A stretch of DNA of 64,000 nt from Bombyx mori (GCF_030269925.1 NC_085125.1:953501-1017500), one strand, 5' to 3'. Positions 35,160 to 47,300 are shown, numbered from the stretch's first letter. Notes: generated from the letters alone by a model not told the origin. Program-made: numbers and translations.

Positions 35160-35174
35160 AACATCCTACTTGTA

Positions 35175-36080
35175 GTCTCAACCTGTGATCATAGCGCTTG
35201 CAAGAGTGCCGAAATATCGAGAAGTAATTGAAGTAAAAGATTACGTTTTTTTAAATAATTATTTTAAAAATAAATAAAAACACGATGTATCTCTCTAAAG
35301 AAAATATATGTACCTACTTTAGTTCGTGTATTTTTTAATGACCATAAGATCATATCGGTCATTATTTCATTTGCACATGCAGCACGTCTGCTCTAACCTT
35401 CTTTGCTTCGGTAAAAATAAAGCCTCTCTGAAATATATGAGAATTTGAGATTAGCAACGGAATGAAAAAGCTTGCATTGAAAACCTCTGCTTCATCACGT
35501 AGTGGCATTTATAAACAGAACAATGGAGCCGGTCCGAACTAGCTATTCACAGATTAACTTTTTGTATCATCATTAAAATACACCTACTAACATTCTAAAA
35601 CATTTTGTAGAGCTATTAAATTTATAGGTTCTGCTTACACAAGGCTGGCTGCACACCTAGCGATCGCCGAGCTTTTTATGAAAAACGCGTGCTTTTTTAC
35701 GGGACCCAATAAATCCTTCATAGACTTATCAAAAAACAAATGTAAAACATGTTTAAAATAAATTAAATCTTTAACTGTCTTAATCCTAGTGACAATTTTA
35801 GGTGGATCATGGAATCATTATATTGTCATAGCTGCTTAACGTGTCTTTTAAGTGTCAAATAAATTACTCACGCACTTGGGAATTTAAAAGGTTTTTTTAT
35901 TTATTCTATATTAGAGCCATACACCTATTAGGTTAAGTCGGCTTTTAAAAGTGTTACTATTATTAAATAACGGTTTTCTCACTCTAAAAATCGAAGCGTA
36001 TGACTACTTTACAACAGAACCGTGCGGCCCAACACTTACTTATATTGCAAATAAAACCCTACACTTTCTGTTGTCTTTTG
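35175..36080. other. No gene seen
   Basis: No recognised repeat. A 65-codon plus-strand frame at 35951-36148 overlaps antisense RT remnant and is not supported. Confidence 0.45.
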
Positions 36081-36084
36081 TATA

Positions 36085-36405
36085 TAGTCAAATGGAAGTA
36101 GCTGCTATTTGGGAGCCCTGGCAAAGATGGGAGGAGTACTCCATCTGAGGACGGAATTGTGATTTGCGAAGGTCGTTGTCTTGGCGTAAAGTATCGCTTT
36201 GCTCTGTTGAAGAATCCTAGCAATTTTGACGACAACTTAGCTTTGTCCTCCTAATTCTCCGATAGTAGAGATCATTCGAAACGTTGACTCCAAGTTTCCC
36301 AACAATCGTGAAAGGTCGCAGCGATATTCCTTGAAATTGTGGCGTCCTGTCAAAAGGGTCTTTATACCCAGTGAACGCGCGGATCTTGTCTGTGCCTATA
36401 ACTTG
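36085..36405 (-). pseudogene. Jockey-like reverse transcriptase remnant, frameshifted
   Basis: Minus-strand translation gives FTGYKDPFDRTPQFQGISLR, GKLGVNVSNDLYY, then after a frameshift AKLSSKLLGFFNRAKRYFTP and after another LRKSQFRPQMEYSSHLC. These match the region just after the palm domain of lepidopteran endonuclease-reverse transcriptases. Two shifts make it a dead fragment. Confidence 0.7.
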
Positions 36406-36444
36406 AATTGAATTACATTTCTATACAGAATGGGAAAAAAAAGA

Positions 36445-36525
36445 CTACAAGTAGGATGTTAGCAGCAAAAAAATCTGCCTACCCTCTTTCTAGTCTGTTT
36501 AAATGCTACCACTGGATATTGACGA
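36445..36525. repeat. Unnamed repeat R-inv, right (inverted) copy
   Basis: actacaagtaggatgttagc to ctaccactggatattg is the reverse complement of the left copy, 1.7 kb away. Confidence 0.7.
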
Positions 36526-36623
36526 CTGACCATATGATGAATCACGGCATCAAAAATTTTATTGCCAACATTTATTTTATTGTCTACACGGAATATCGAG
36601 ATTGTTTTTATTAATCAAGATTT

Positions 36624-36700
36624 TTTTATTGCCACTGTAAATATACAAACATATGGACCATATAATAGTGAGCAGTCGCCATTGTTCACTACGCTAGAGA
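36624..36700 (-). repeat. Very diverged jockey-like LINE 3' UTR
   Basis: ttttattgccactgtaaata, catatggaccatataatagt; weak match. Confidence 0.4.
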
Positions 36701-36709
36701 TACTGCCAT

Positions 36710-38000
36710 ACCACTGCTTACTGTTAAATTCCTAGTTCCTATTGTCAGAATTGAAAGAATAAATTGAGTGCATATTAGTGTACAGAAAATCGGTATAGGC
36801 AATTCCCAATTAAAATGCATATAACATTTCAAAAATGAATGAATAATTGTGTAAAACTATTGTCAGCATTAAATAATTGTGTAGAAGCGTTAAAAACGCT
36901 AGTTTATAGTCAGCCTAATCGTTTCTTGATGTCGCCTTCACTAAACCGCAGAGCATTACTTTAAATGTCGCAAAATAGACCTCGCTGTGGGCTTTACCAT
37001 TTTAGCTATGACTAAGTTTTTGATGTGTATTTGCCCTACGTATTATTATTATTTTTCGTGAAATTTAACGAATGCTATTTTTCCAAACTATTTTTGTTTA
37101 GTTTAGTTGATATAGCAGAAATCGATTCAGACATTGTAACTAAGTAGGCAAAATAAATGTTTTAAAACGATTTTATTCTTACCTTGGGCTATTACGTTCA
37201 ATGCAATGCAGTTACATGGTTTCACAAATCTCGTTTTTAAGAATATTGATTTTAAATGGGCACCAGATTCCTTACGATTCATATCTTTGCACAGCAAATT
37301 ATTAGAATAAATATACACATTAGTCTTGTATTTATAAAGTCTTAAAATACATTTCTGTAACTGGAAAGATCCAACCAAACGTATTTGATTGTAAGAGGTA
37401 CCGTCATACACCGATGGTTCCATTCGTAATAGTTAACGAATTTCTGTAAGCCCTTTAAAAGAACACTGTCAAAATATTCATATTGATTTCGAGAAATTTC
37501 GACGACGGGAAATTCTTCCACCGAGTTAGTGATTTTCCTCGGTAGACCGACGGTCCGAATTTTGTTGTTCGGAACTTGTATATTTACAAGCTTATCTTGA
37601 AAATGTCGTAAGCGCGATCCAGGAATCTGTCAAATAGCTTGGTACGTATGATAGCTACCGCCACACATTCTTGTTTATTATGAGTAATGTAACGCCGTTA
37701 CGAATTTTACTCTTATAAATCTTCCATAGCTAATTATGATGTATGCTAAAAATACATAGATAAGTATTGAGAATTAAAAAAAAATGCAAATAGTGCAAGA
37801 AGACTTCAGAAATTAAGCGAAAACTAATACCGGGACGTAGGTTAAGAGTAACAGGATGATAGCAAGCCGTCCTTCTTCACCGGACTACGATTGTATGGCA
37901 CTTGTCTTGTTAATCTTTAGGATCTTCGTTCAGTTTGATTCATTTACAAGAGCCAACGCTATCCCAACCTCATCTTATCAATCCGCTTCTAATTCAGCCT
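36710..38000. other. No gene seen
   Basis: Includes a 98-codon minus frame (37127-37423) without recognisable motif in AT-rich DNA. Not called as a gene. Confidence 0.45.
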
Positions 38001-38002
38001 TG

Positions 38003-38247
38003 TTTTTTTTTTATTGCTTTGATGGGTGGACGAGGTCACAGCCCACCTGGTGCTAAGTGGTTACTGGAGCCCATAGACATCCACAACGCAAATGCGCCAC
38101 CCGCCCTGAGATATAAGTTCTAAGGTCTCAAGTATAGTTACAACGGCTGCCCCGCTCTTCAAACCGAAACGCATTACTGCTTCACGGCAGAAATAGGCAG
38201 GGTGGTGGTACCTACCCGCGCGGACTCACCAGAGGTCCTACTACCAA
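38003..38247 (-). repeat. Bm1-type SINE, body and tail
   Basis: Tail tttttttttattgctttgat; ends ctactaccaa. Confidence 0.85.
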
Positions 38248-38249
38248 AT

Positions 38250-38825
38250 TTGGTATCGAAAATCAAATTCGATGGAGGGTTGAATAGTGAAAGATCGACT
38301 TTTGAAATAATTAAAAACGAGCATCAGCAGTAGTCAGCGACTTAGCTATGCCCCCGTCATTGATAATGACACTTCTAATATACAATTGTGCCGGTCTCCC
38401 TTAAAACCAGGTGGAACTTAAACTCGTCGACTGGCCGTATAGAGCATTTAATAAGCATAAAAAATATGTACACATTTTTGCACTGTTGTTTTTTTCTGTA
38501 TATAAATCATGATTGAATCTGTATTGGAGTCTTAGGTCGGGCCAAGTAAGGGTACGAGATGGGCAGTCGATCTAGATATAGATCGTCTAGACTTTGTTGC
38601 TCAATTAATCGACGGGATATAACTTTGTTGGGATATCTTAAAGATCTAGGTCAAGTTTCAAAAAAATAACACATTCTCGTATCAAGGAATTAATTGTTTA
38701 TTTAATACAATTTTTAAGATTCTCACTGGCAGATGTGACTAAGACCCCATCACGCAAACATTGTCCATCGGACCATTGGATACGATACACTCTAGGGCGC
38801 AGCAAAGTCGACGCAGCATCAATCG
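38250..38825. other. No gene seen
   Basis: No recognised repeat. A short inverted motif (gtcgatctagatatagatcgtc, 38567-38588) is present. Confidence 0.4.
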
Positions 38826-38829
38826 CGTT

Positions 38830-38995
38830 TGAGTACTAACCGCGTGGCAGGAGAAGACCTTGCCGCCCTGTATGGCGACTTACTGTGGAGAGCGAGATGT
38901 GGACTGCTGGCCTGACCTGGAGTGATGTTAAGAAATATGCGCAAGACAGAGTCAAGTAGAGACAGCTTGTGAGGGCCCTATGTACCGGCGGGGTA
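38830..38995 (+). pseudogene. LINE reverse transcriptase C-terminal remnant
   Basis: Reads RPVWRLTVESEMWTAGLTWS, DVKKYAQDRVK, stop, RQLVRALCTGG, the typical C-terminus of RTE/R1-like LINE ORF2. Related in pattern to 54175-54385. Confidence 0.6.
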
Positions 38996-39007
38996 CTTTT
39001 TCTCATA

Positions 39008-39330
39008 CCTTCTCTCTTCTCTCATATCGTCATTCGCACACTCCATCCGTGTTTTTTTTTTTTTTTTTTTTTTTTATTGCTTAGATGGGTGGACGAGCTC
39101 ACAGCCCACCTGGTGTTAAGTGGTTACTGGAGCCCATAAACATCCACAACGTAAATGCGCCACCCACCTTGAGATAGAAGTTCTAAGGTCTCAAGTATAG
39201 TTACAACGGCTGCCCCACCCTTCAAACCGTGTATTCTTCGGTCGACCTCTACCCCTTCTACCTTGCTCTAACATTCCATACATCTTCTCTCTATGCATGA
39301 CATGTCCATACCACGCTAACCGCTACGCTA
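39008..39330 (-). pseudogene. RTE-like LINE fragment split by a Bm1-type SINE
   Basis: The 39008-39051 and 39229-39330 parts are contiguous in the copy at 14005-14285 (cactccatcc then cggtcgacct). The SINE between them is flanked by ccgtgt on both sides, a likely target duplication. Confidence 0.7.
39052..39228 (-). repeat. Bm1-type SINE nested in an RTE fragment
   Basis: Long T run, tattgcttagatgggtgg, truncated at cttcaaaccg. Confidence 0.85.
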
Positions 39331-39619
39331 GGAGTACAACAACAACCTGCCAGATGTTCACAACAAGGTTTTATGAGATATTACACAAACTGATAACACA
39401 CTTGATGTTAAATAGTAACTGTCATCGTTACAGTCGCCATTGCCTATCGTAAGAAATACGAGAGGAAAAGGTAATTTGAGAACCGGCGACAGGGCGTGTT
39501 TTATCAGCACGTATTTTCTCACCGTCCTTTCTGTGTCTGATGTGACGCGGTATGCATTTCATTCTTCACAATACCTCTCTAAAATTACGACATAGGGCCT
39601 GTAAGTCTCCAAGTCTCTT

Positions 39620-39782
39620 CACTGGTGGTAGGACCTCTTGTGAGTCCGCATGGGTATGTACCACCACCTTGTCTGTTTCTGCCGTGAAGTAGTAATGCGT
39701 TTCGGTTTGAAGGGTGGGGCAGCCATTGTAACCGCGTTAACACCAGGTGGGTCGTGAGCTCGTTCACCAATCTAAGCAATAG
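39620..39782 (+). repeat. Bm1-type SINE with internal deletion
   Basis: Jumps from gcagccattgtaac to gttaacaccaggtggg, removing about 80 bases. Confidence 0.8.
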
Positions 39783-40100
39783 ACCGATAGCTACGTATTA
39801 ACACCAATGCCATACCATCCACTTCATTATTACACATAGGCCGAGCAATAATCTGACATGTTATGTAATTACACTTAAAACAGGGCAATTTACCGTAATG
39901 AGGTTTGCCCATTGGCCCAGAGGCGTAGCGCTGATTGAAGCGTGCAGCAAAAATTAAAAGAATATTACATTTCGATGCGTTGGTTTTGCGTAATGAAGTC
40001 TGACAGAGGTCGCGAGAATGGATGTCGGCTGCATCAGAGCGGCCGCACTGGACAACTGTCAACAAGGACTTCCCAATCAATTGTTGTTAATGTTAATAAA

Positions 40101-40568
40101 CTAGCGGCCCGCTCCGGCTCCGCTCGGGTCTTAAACAAAAATTTCAACGATATTTGACGTTGTTTTATTTTTTTAAATAAAAGAACACTTATTGCGGCAT
40201 AACTCTAATAGTTAGACATAATGCTTTCGCAACGCTTTTTGTAAATAATAATGTGTTCTACAAAGTCGTAGTACATTATTTTATTCTGTCATCAATAGTT
40301 TTCGCAGGGCACGCGATGTAAAGAGTATTTTAGGTAATTTTTTTACACCTTGGGTTACATTCCATTATTAATGTTACCTGTTTATGTTTAGGTTTTAGTA
40401 AGGATCCCTAATTTTTTTCAAAAAAGATTATAACCCGTCACTCGGGAATAGTGTGGCTTCCAAACAGTGAAATAATTTTTCAAATCGGTTCCCTAGTTTT
40501 TGAGCTTATTCAATACAAACAAACAAACAAACAAATATTTTCTCTTTAGAATATTATATCAGTATAGA
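40101..40568 (-). mobile_element. Non-autonomous Helitron-like element
   Basis: Minus strand TCTATACTGATATAATATTC to CCGGAGCGGGCCGCTAG, next to T. Longest member of the 31615-32046 subfamily here. Confidence 0.72.
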
Positions 40569-40629
40569 TAACATTATATACGTGAATTACGTGAATCTTT
40601 CACGATCTATGAATAATATAGTTTACAAC

Positions 40630-40882
40630 GAAAAGAGAATCTTGCCCGAAGTGGGCGATAACGCCCCTTTGTGGGGGCTGCAGCCCTAAAGGGTAAGACA
40701 CCCAGAAAAAAAATTAGGGGCGTTGTGTAGAGGCTTGGGAGGCGAATTGTGATTTCTTCTAGACACCGAATGAGTTCTCGCTATAGTGGTTTTTAAGTAG
40801 GTTAAAAAGAAAGGGGGCGCTAAAAATATTTTTTTCTCAAAGTGGGCAGTAGAAGAAATGAGTTTGGGAACCCCTGATCTAA
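40630..40882 (-). mobile_element. hAT-like element, one end only
   Basis: Minus strand begins CAGGGGTTCCCAAACTCATT, the typical hAT terminal motif, and continues through a GCGCCCCC-rich segment. The opposite end is not found, so it is truncated. Confidence 0.5.
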
Positions 40883-41249
40883 GGCAATAAAAATGTGAAA
40901 ATAAATTCAAATTGATAACTATGTATGTCCGCACGTGTAGGTGTCATCATTGGGGCACTAATAAAAACGCAAAAATTAACAAAAAGGTTAACATAATATA
41001 GAAAAGACATACAAAGCATTACGTTACAAAGTAATCTTAAATTGAAAGCAAAAAATAATTCTTATGTTAATGAAAACCAATTCTGAGTATTTCAACAATA
41101 ACAAGATGAATTCTTTGTCTCACAAAATTCAAACTCTCGTTGAAAACAATCAGATTGAGTCTCTCAATTCTGCTTCCAATAGGAACGTATTTTGCCAGTA
41201 ATTTGTAGGTTTAAAGCGTTTTAAACTTTAAACTGTTTTATTTTTAAAA

Positions 41250-41490
41250 AAAAATTTGATTAGATGGGTGGACGAGCTCACAGCCCACTTGGTGTTAAGT
41301 GGTTACTGCAGCCTGTAGACATCTACAACGTAAATGCGCCACCCACCTTGAGATATAAGTTCTAAGGTCTCAAGTATAGAAACAACGGCTGCCCCACCCT
41401 TCAAACCGAAACGCATTACTGCTTCACGGCAGAAATAGGCAGGGTCGTGGTACCTACCCGCGCGGACTCACAAGAGGTCCTACCACCAGT
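41250..41490 (-). repeat. Bm1-type SINE, body and tail
   Basis: Tail altered to tttttaaaaaaaaatttgat; body well conserved. Confidence 0.83.
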
Positions 41491-41494
41491 AATT

Positions 41495-41950
41495 TAATAA
41501 AGCTAATTAATATATTTACTGTCGCTTTCAAAGTAGTATTTCTTTATTACAATATTTTTATTTTTCTGCATACTCAAATTACTAATGTCGTTAACGATAT
41601 AAAAATATGAGAGCGGATAAAGTAACAGCCATTTAAAAACAAAAAAAATATCACAAGTCAATAAGGACGTATTTTAAATACCTAGTTTACTGTAGCATAG
41701 CATGGTGAACGGTCATCGTCGAGAGATCCGCGACTGGTCAGCTAGTGACCTCGACTTGGGACAATCTGCCGGAACCTACGCATCGTGTGACCTTTACACT
41801 CGTTTCAAATCCCAGTACAATACTGATGTAGATTACCAGATCGGCTGACCGCGAACCAGGCTCCACGGCGATTGGTATCACGACGCCAATATTACATTAT
41901 CTTGAAGAAACCATGCATTTTGATTGAACGAAGACTATAATTTTGTATAC
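41495..41950. other. No gene seen
   Basis: No recognised repeat or coding motif. Confidence 0.4.
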
Positions 41951-42397
41951 TTTTTTATTTTTTATCTATTGCTTATATGGGTGGACGAGCTCACAGCCCA
42001 CCTGGTGTTAAGTGGTTACTGGAGCTCATAGACATCTACAACGTAAATGCGCCACCCACCTTGTGAATAAGTTCTAAGGTATCAAGTATAGTTACAACGG
42101 CTGCCCCACCCTTCAAACCAAAACGCATTACTGCTTCACGGCAGAAATAGGTAGGGTGGTGGGACCTACCCACGCAGACTCACAAGAGGTCCTACCACCA
42201 GTAATTACGCAAATTATAATTTTGCGGGTTTGATTTTTATTACACGATGTTATTCCTTCACCGCGGAAGTCAATCGTGAATAATTGTTGAGTACGTATTT
42301 CATTAGAAAAATTGGTACCCGCCTGAGATTCGAACACCGGTGCATCGCTCAACGCAAATGCACCGGACGTCTTATCCTTTAGGCCACGACGACTTCA
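41951..42397 (-). repeat. Full-length Bm1-type SINE with tRNA-like head
   Basis: Ends with B-box complement gattcgaacaccgg (three-base loss before it) and A-box complement atcctttaggccac. About 447 bases. Confidence 0.85.
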
Positions 42398-42399
42398 TA

Positions 42400-42915
42400 C
42401 TCCTTTCATATTCTTCTATCATATACCATTTCTTCGCTCACTTAAGAGGGGTCTTAAACATAATATGGTCTTTCGCGCAATCCATCCATTTCTTCTTAGG
42501 TTACCTCTTCCTCTAGTGTCCGAAGAAGCTCATAACACGTTATTAGGCAATTCTGAATTAATAGTTGATCTGAAATTATTAAGTAATCATTAAAAACATT
42601 CCGCGGTAACCTTGTGATCGTCGAGTAATTACGTACACGCTAATTACATAATAACAAAAATGTACAAAGTTATTACGGATCCGAACGTTTAGAAAGTACG
42701 TGGAGATGCTTTAAAGTTCACCGGAGCGATCAAAGGTCAAGCTTCAAATCGATTCATTGATTTATATGTAACGGCTTATGTATGTTGGTTGTAGACGTAT
42801 ACACTTATATATGTATCTATAGATGCGGCCCGATATTTTTAAGATGCTTAATCAAAAAATAGACGCTTTAGGATACTATTACGTAATGACATTTTTGAAA
42901 CAAAAAAAAAACTTT
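42400..42915. other. No gene seen
   Basis: No supported feature. Confidence 0.4.
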
Positions 42916-42919
42916 TTAA

Positions 42920-43008
42920 GCAGCGGATTGACTCTGCCCTGAACGACGGTAATAACTCACCATCAGATGAGCCGTACGCTCGTCTGACTAAAAGGACAAT
43001 AAAAAAAT
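42920..43008 (+). repeat. Jockey-like LINE 3' UTR, diverged
   Basis: actcaccatcagatgagccg, tgctcgtctg-like core and gacaataaaaaaa tail. Confidence 0.6.
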
Positions 43009-43553
43009 GAATTAAAAAAATGAGCCGACGACCTCAAGCCCCTCTTTGTCAATGGTTTCCCGAGTCCGTGGACATCATAACAAGTATTCCATCACCCAAC
43101 ATGACAGACAACTTCCAAGTCTCAATTATATCGTATCGTTTCGTATAATCACCACATCAATCTTCAAACTAGTAAATAGTAAACATGGTGTCGATACTAC
43201 ACGATTTGACAGTTCATACCGGCTCCTAACGTTTATAAATACGGCAATGTAACAAATTGGCAGTAGTTAGCATTTACGAGTACTTTAAGGATGGGTTTAT
43301 TATAATGAGAGCTATGTTAGATTCAAGGCAGTCTAGAGATTGCATCTAGACTAGATAAATGATCTAGTATTATGACGAAACAGCGGCGATAGTACGGTGG
43401 TTTTGTATGCTTAAAGTCGGTACTTGGTTCGGGTATGGGCATGTACTGTTATAATTATTATAAAAATTATATTGACTCCCGCTTATTTTCTCTACGCCAT
43501 ATAAATGTGTTTTCAATGGTATCGTGATTTATTATAGGCCCAATTAAAAAAAA

Positions 43554-43905
43554 GTGTGGTGTCGTGGGACACCGGATAGGAACGAAGTTACTTATTATAA
43601 AAATATTAATTTTAAGTTCTATTCGAGGTATAAAGAAAATAATTATACGGGTATATACTTTTATTATGATTTTTTTATTGATAAAAAAAACTACTTTACA
43701 AAGTTATCAATTTTATTTTATTCACAATGATTTAAATATATAATATTTAAAAATATATATAATCAAAATATGTAATTTTTTGTACGTTATTACAAAGTTA
43801 AGTCGTACACTGTGTGCATTACTACTATAAATCTTACGTTACGGACATTTTTTGCCGGTTAGCATACCCCTCCGCATCGTTCCTTATGGAACTTGGTTCC
43901 AAAAA
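43554..43905 (+). mobile_element. MITE with GGAACGAAGTT ends, copy 1
   Basis: Left end has a small hairpin (gtgtcgtgggacac) then ggaacgaagtt; right end gttccttatggaacttggttcc. Related to 49993-50322 in the opposite orientation. Confidence 0.6.
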
Positions 43906-43907
43906 TC

Positions 43908-44130
43908 CGTGATCCATGATCCGGTCCATAGACGGCATAGGGGAGAGCCCACTGAGTTTCTCGCCGGATCTTCGCAGTCGCTATTCCGATCCGGTGGTAG
44001 ATTCTGCGACGAACTGTTCTAGCTATGGCTAGTGTTAGATATTTCTCTCAGGTTGAGCCCGTGAGCTCACCTACCGGGCGTAGCAGGTCTCCTTTAGGAT
44101 ATCAGCAAATAGGTAGGGAAATAAAACCTA
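43908..44130 (+). repeat. LINE-like repeat C, 3' end
   Basis: gcccactgagtttctcgccg to caaataggtagggaaataaa. Confidence 0.7.
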
Positions 44131-44340
44131 GGGGAATTCCCTGGAAACCTAAGAAGATTCGGTCAGTATTAAAGCGTGTGTGGATAAACTCCTCCCTCCC
44201 TCCGCATTCCAGCACCTACAGAATCGACTAGAAAAAGCGGCTTCTCCTATGTGGTCCCCATGACAGACATTACTGAAATCTCCCATCCCCTTGGGTACGT
44301 TCCTGATGGAACAAGAAAATGAGCTCTGATTCAAATTACT

Positions 44341-44426
44341 TATTTATTTATTAATGCTTATATCGGTGGACAAGCTTACGGTCCGGTCCACCTTGTTTTA
44401 AGTGGTTACCGGAGCCCATATATAAA
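44341..44426 (-). repeat. Bm1-type SINE, tail fragment
   Basis: ttaatgcttatatcggtgga to ggttaccggagcccata. Confidence 0.65.
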
Positions 44427-44444
44427 TCTGTGACACTTTTTCCC

Positions 44445-44850
44445 TCTTTTTTTTCCTACCTAGCTGAGAGCCTTGAGAGGCTATTTCAGCGTAATCTTAA
44501 CTAGTAGGTGAGCTCACGGGGCTCAAACTTGACGACATTGCTAACACGAACCCTAGCAATAGCCGTGCTTCGCAGAATCTACCACCGGATCGGAAACGTC
44601 CCACTGAGAAGAGCCGGCGAGAAACTCAGTGGGCTGTGTCTGAGGGTTCATTTACTCGTCGAGCCCTTCGTCGCAAGCGATGGGTTCGACGAGAACGATG
44701 ACCGGTGCTTGAGGTACCTAAAAGCACCGTTAGTGGATCGGGAGGATCCGAAATGACATGTTTGGGGCGACGTCGACTTCTTTCCATTCTGTCCGCAGGA
44801 TCGGGAATGTAGTTACCGGCGGCCACGATGACAGGGTTCTCGTGTCGTGC
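44445..44850 (-). repeat. LINE-like repeat C, longest copy
   Basis: About 400 bases. On the minus strand the 5' part has a partial frame ISDPPDPLTVLLGTSSTGHR followed by Arg-rich sequence, then the poly(A)-ended UTR. The same Arg-rich pattern occurs at 45335-45463, so this is probably the end of a LINE ORF. Confidence 0.7.
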
Positions 44851-45319
44851 CGCTTTATCGAAGTAGACTTTTTACCGCCGAAAATACATGAGACGAAAAA
44901 AATAAAGTGTATAAATTAGAACTATGTAGGCCGCTGCAACAATAAAACTCCTATTGTTTCAACTGTGGTGTTAATTACGAGTGATCCAAAAACACGATTT
45001 TCCCGCGAAATAAAGAAGGGACTCTATACGGACTCCCCCTCAGGTCAATTTATGGCCAGAAATACTAATTAACCTAGTTTGTGTAGACCCTGAAGTTTGC
45101 ACTATTATATCCCGATGGTCGTTTGCTCCGCGTGAATTTCGTAATGTGAATTATTTGAATCATGCTCTCCTCACAAAGAGAACGCCCACAGCTAAATGAT
45201 TTGGCCACGTTTCTGATGCACGTTTTAGGTAAATCGTTTTCGCATTTCCTACCAAACTTGGCCTGTACATACTCTTGCTGTTTTTGAAATTGAGATTTCA
45301 TACTACATTAAAGATCAGA

Positions 45320-45705
45320 CCCGGAATGTCACACGTCCTTACGGATCCATCAGATCCAATAACATTTGCATTAGACGCCTTCAGCTCTATCACTAGGAGC
45401 AGGCTTAGGGACCCCGGTAACCGTACTCGTCGAACTCGACAAAGAGTTCGCCGTGCAACCTAACCCGTGAATCAGCTCGCTGAGTTTCTCGCCGGATCTT
45501 CTCCGCGGGTCGCGATTCCGATCCGGTAGTAGATTCATTCGCGAAGCAGCTGCTCTTGAGTTGTTAGGTCTCCTTCGGAGGCGCTCGAGTAGCTGTTAGC
45601 AAATCCCACCCCTTCTGGCTGAGCCTTTGCTCGCCCACCTGTCCTGGTGAAACTGGAAAGGCCTCCGGGCCACCAGTAATCCTTCAATCATAAAAAAAAC
45701 CCGGA
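45320..45705 (+). repeat. LINE-like repeat D, 3' end
   Basis: Partial frame DPSDPITFALDAFSSITRSR and Arg-rich stretch, stop, UTR containing ctcgccggatcttctccgcg, and tail aatcataaaaaaaa. Related to repeat C upstream of the tail but with a different 3' end. Confidence 0.65.
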
Positions 45706-46320
45706 ATGTGGCCGTTACCATCATATAACATTTCATGATTCTTTTCAGATAAACTTCTAATTCCTAGTTTAAATTTAGGAGTTAAACTTTGAAAACGGAC
45801 ACTTTCAAACCTTTTTCCTTTTCATCTCTTAAGCGTCATCTCTTAGTTTTAATCCTTAGGAATGTTATTCAAGCACGCCAAGCGCCAATTTTTCAAGTTA
45901 GTAGCCCTAGCGGCTTAGTTTCTGCGCAGATGAATTAATTAGTCAGTACCTAAGTATGTAATTTGTTATTTTGTTCTCCGTATTCGCGGGAAATTTTCAC
46001 TCGGAATTTAAAAAAACTCAAACACACTAATTTAATAATATTTATAATGTTCAGATGTATGTACAATAATAAAATATGTATAAACTAAAAAGGAGTAAAC
46101 GACGCTAGGCACTAGATGATACAAATTAAAACTAAAATTTCGATTTTATATTCAAGTCAAATCGGCGCGCGAATCTTGTTGTGATGACGTCACGGGACAC
46201 CTGCGCGTTCCGAAATTCTGATCACGCCCGATGACACCCGAGTGCGACCCGATCTGCGAATGATGCACGCTACAGGTACAAGTAACAAAACTTGCACATA
46301 TTGAACACACAATTAAAACT
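45706..46320. other. No gene seen
   Basis: No recognised element except a moderately GC-rich patch at 46160-46280. Confidence 0.4.
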
Positions 46321-46324
46321 ACTT

Positions 46325-46448
46325 TTATCGGTGGCGCAGCGGTTAGCGGCTCTGACTGTTGCGGCGAACCCTCGCCCGTGGGTTCGATTCCCACATCCGG
46401 GCAAACATTCGTGTAAGGAACTGGTTTGTTTTTTCTCTGTTTGGACGA
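46325..46448 (+). repeat. Second tRNA-derived SINE family, short copy
   Basis: A box GGTGGCGCAGCGGTTAGC and B box GTGGGTTCGATTCCCAC with a perfect five-base T stem. The acceptor stems do not pair and the sequence continues beyond the T arm, so it is a SINE and not a tRNA gene. Confidence 0.72.
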
Positions 46449-46449
46449 T

Positions 46450-46830
46450 TGTTCATCATCATCATCAGCCTATAGCAGTCCACTGCTGGACATAGGCCTC
46501 TCCAATTGCTCGCCACTGAGCATGATCCTCGGCTTCTCTCATTCAGTTCCTGCCAGTCACCCTGCACAGATCATCACTCCACCGAGCCTTAGAGCGTCCT
46601 GCACTGCGTTTTCCAATTCGCGGTCTCCACTCAAGAACGCGTTTACCCCAACGGTTATCGGTTGTCCGGGTAATATGGCCAGCCCATTGCCAGCTCAGCT
46701 TACTAATTCGCTGTGCTACGTCTATATCTTTGGTTCTCTGTCGGATTACCTCGATCGATTCGATCTTTCACAGAAACTTTAAGCATAGCCCTCTCTATAG
46801 CTCGCTGATGTTTGGAAGATTTCTTGTATT
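46450..46830 (-). pseudogene. RTE-like LINE 3' end
   Basis: Minus strand reads the RPRIGKRSAGRSKARWSDDL type C-terminus (with frameshifts), AQWRAIGEAYVQQW-like sequence and a (GATGAT)n tail at 46455. The tail abuts the SINE at 46325-46448, so the two elements meet 3' end to 3' end. Confidence 0.68.
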
Positions 46831-46840
46831 TAGTTATATA

Positions 46841-47300
46841 CTAGAGGTCCCGCAGTAGTCGAAATTCGACTATAATTATTTGGAATTGTAAGTTTGTACA
46901 CTATTATTATTATATTTTATACTTCTGTAATCACAAATTTCGCTAAGGCTACTCTATAAAAATATATTAGCAAAGACAAACAATATTTAATCTATTCTCA
47001 ATTTGACCACAGACGTCAAGAGCAAAAGTTTGACAGTTGCGTGTGTGCGTCAAATACATGGTATGTAGTGTGTGTAATGTTTTCTTTATTGATTTAATGT
47101 ATCTTTTATGCATTATTTAAAAAAAATATTGGCAATGTGCACTTCTTCTCTATAATCTCTATAAGTGCGGAAAATTTCATACTCCTCCGTCCGCGCAATT
47201 TTCGTAAAAAGGGATACAAAATTTTTGCTTCACGTATTAATATTTAGATTAGGGAAGGCTCTGCATGCGTGCACTAGCTACAGCACATCGACAGTATAGA
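46841..47300 (-). mobile_element. Non-autonomous Helitron-like element
   Basis: Minus strand TCTATACTGTCGATGTGCTG to ACTACTGCGGGACCTCTAG. The interior is diverged from the other copies. Confidence 0.55.

Noticed and set aside
37127..37423. 98-codon minus-strand open frame
   Set aside because: AT-rich, no recognisable motif and no supporting context.
46325..46400. Possible tRNA gene
   Set aside because: A and B boxes and T stem are good, but the acceptor stem does not pair and a SINE-like body follows.
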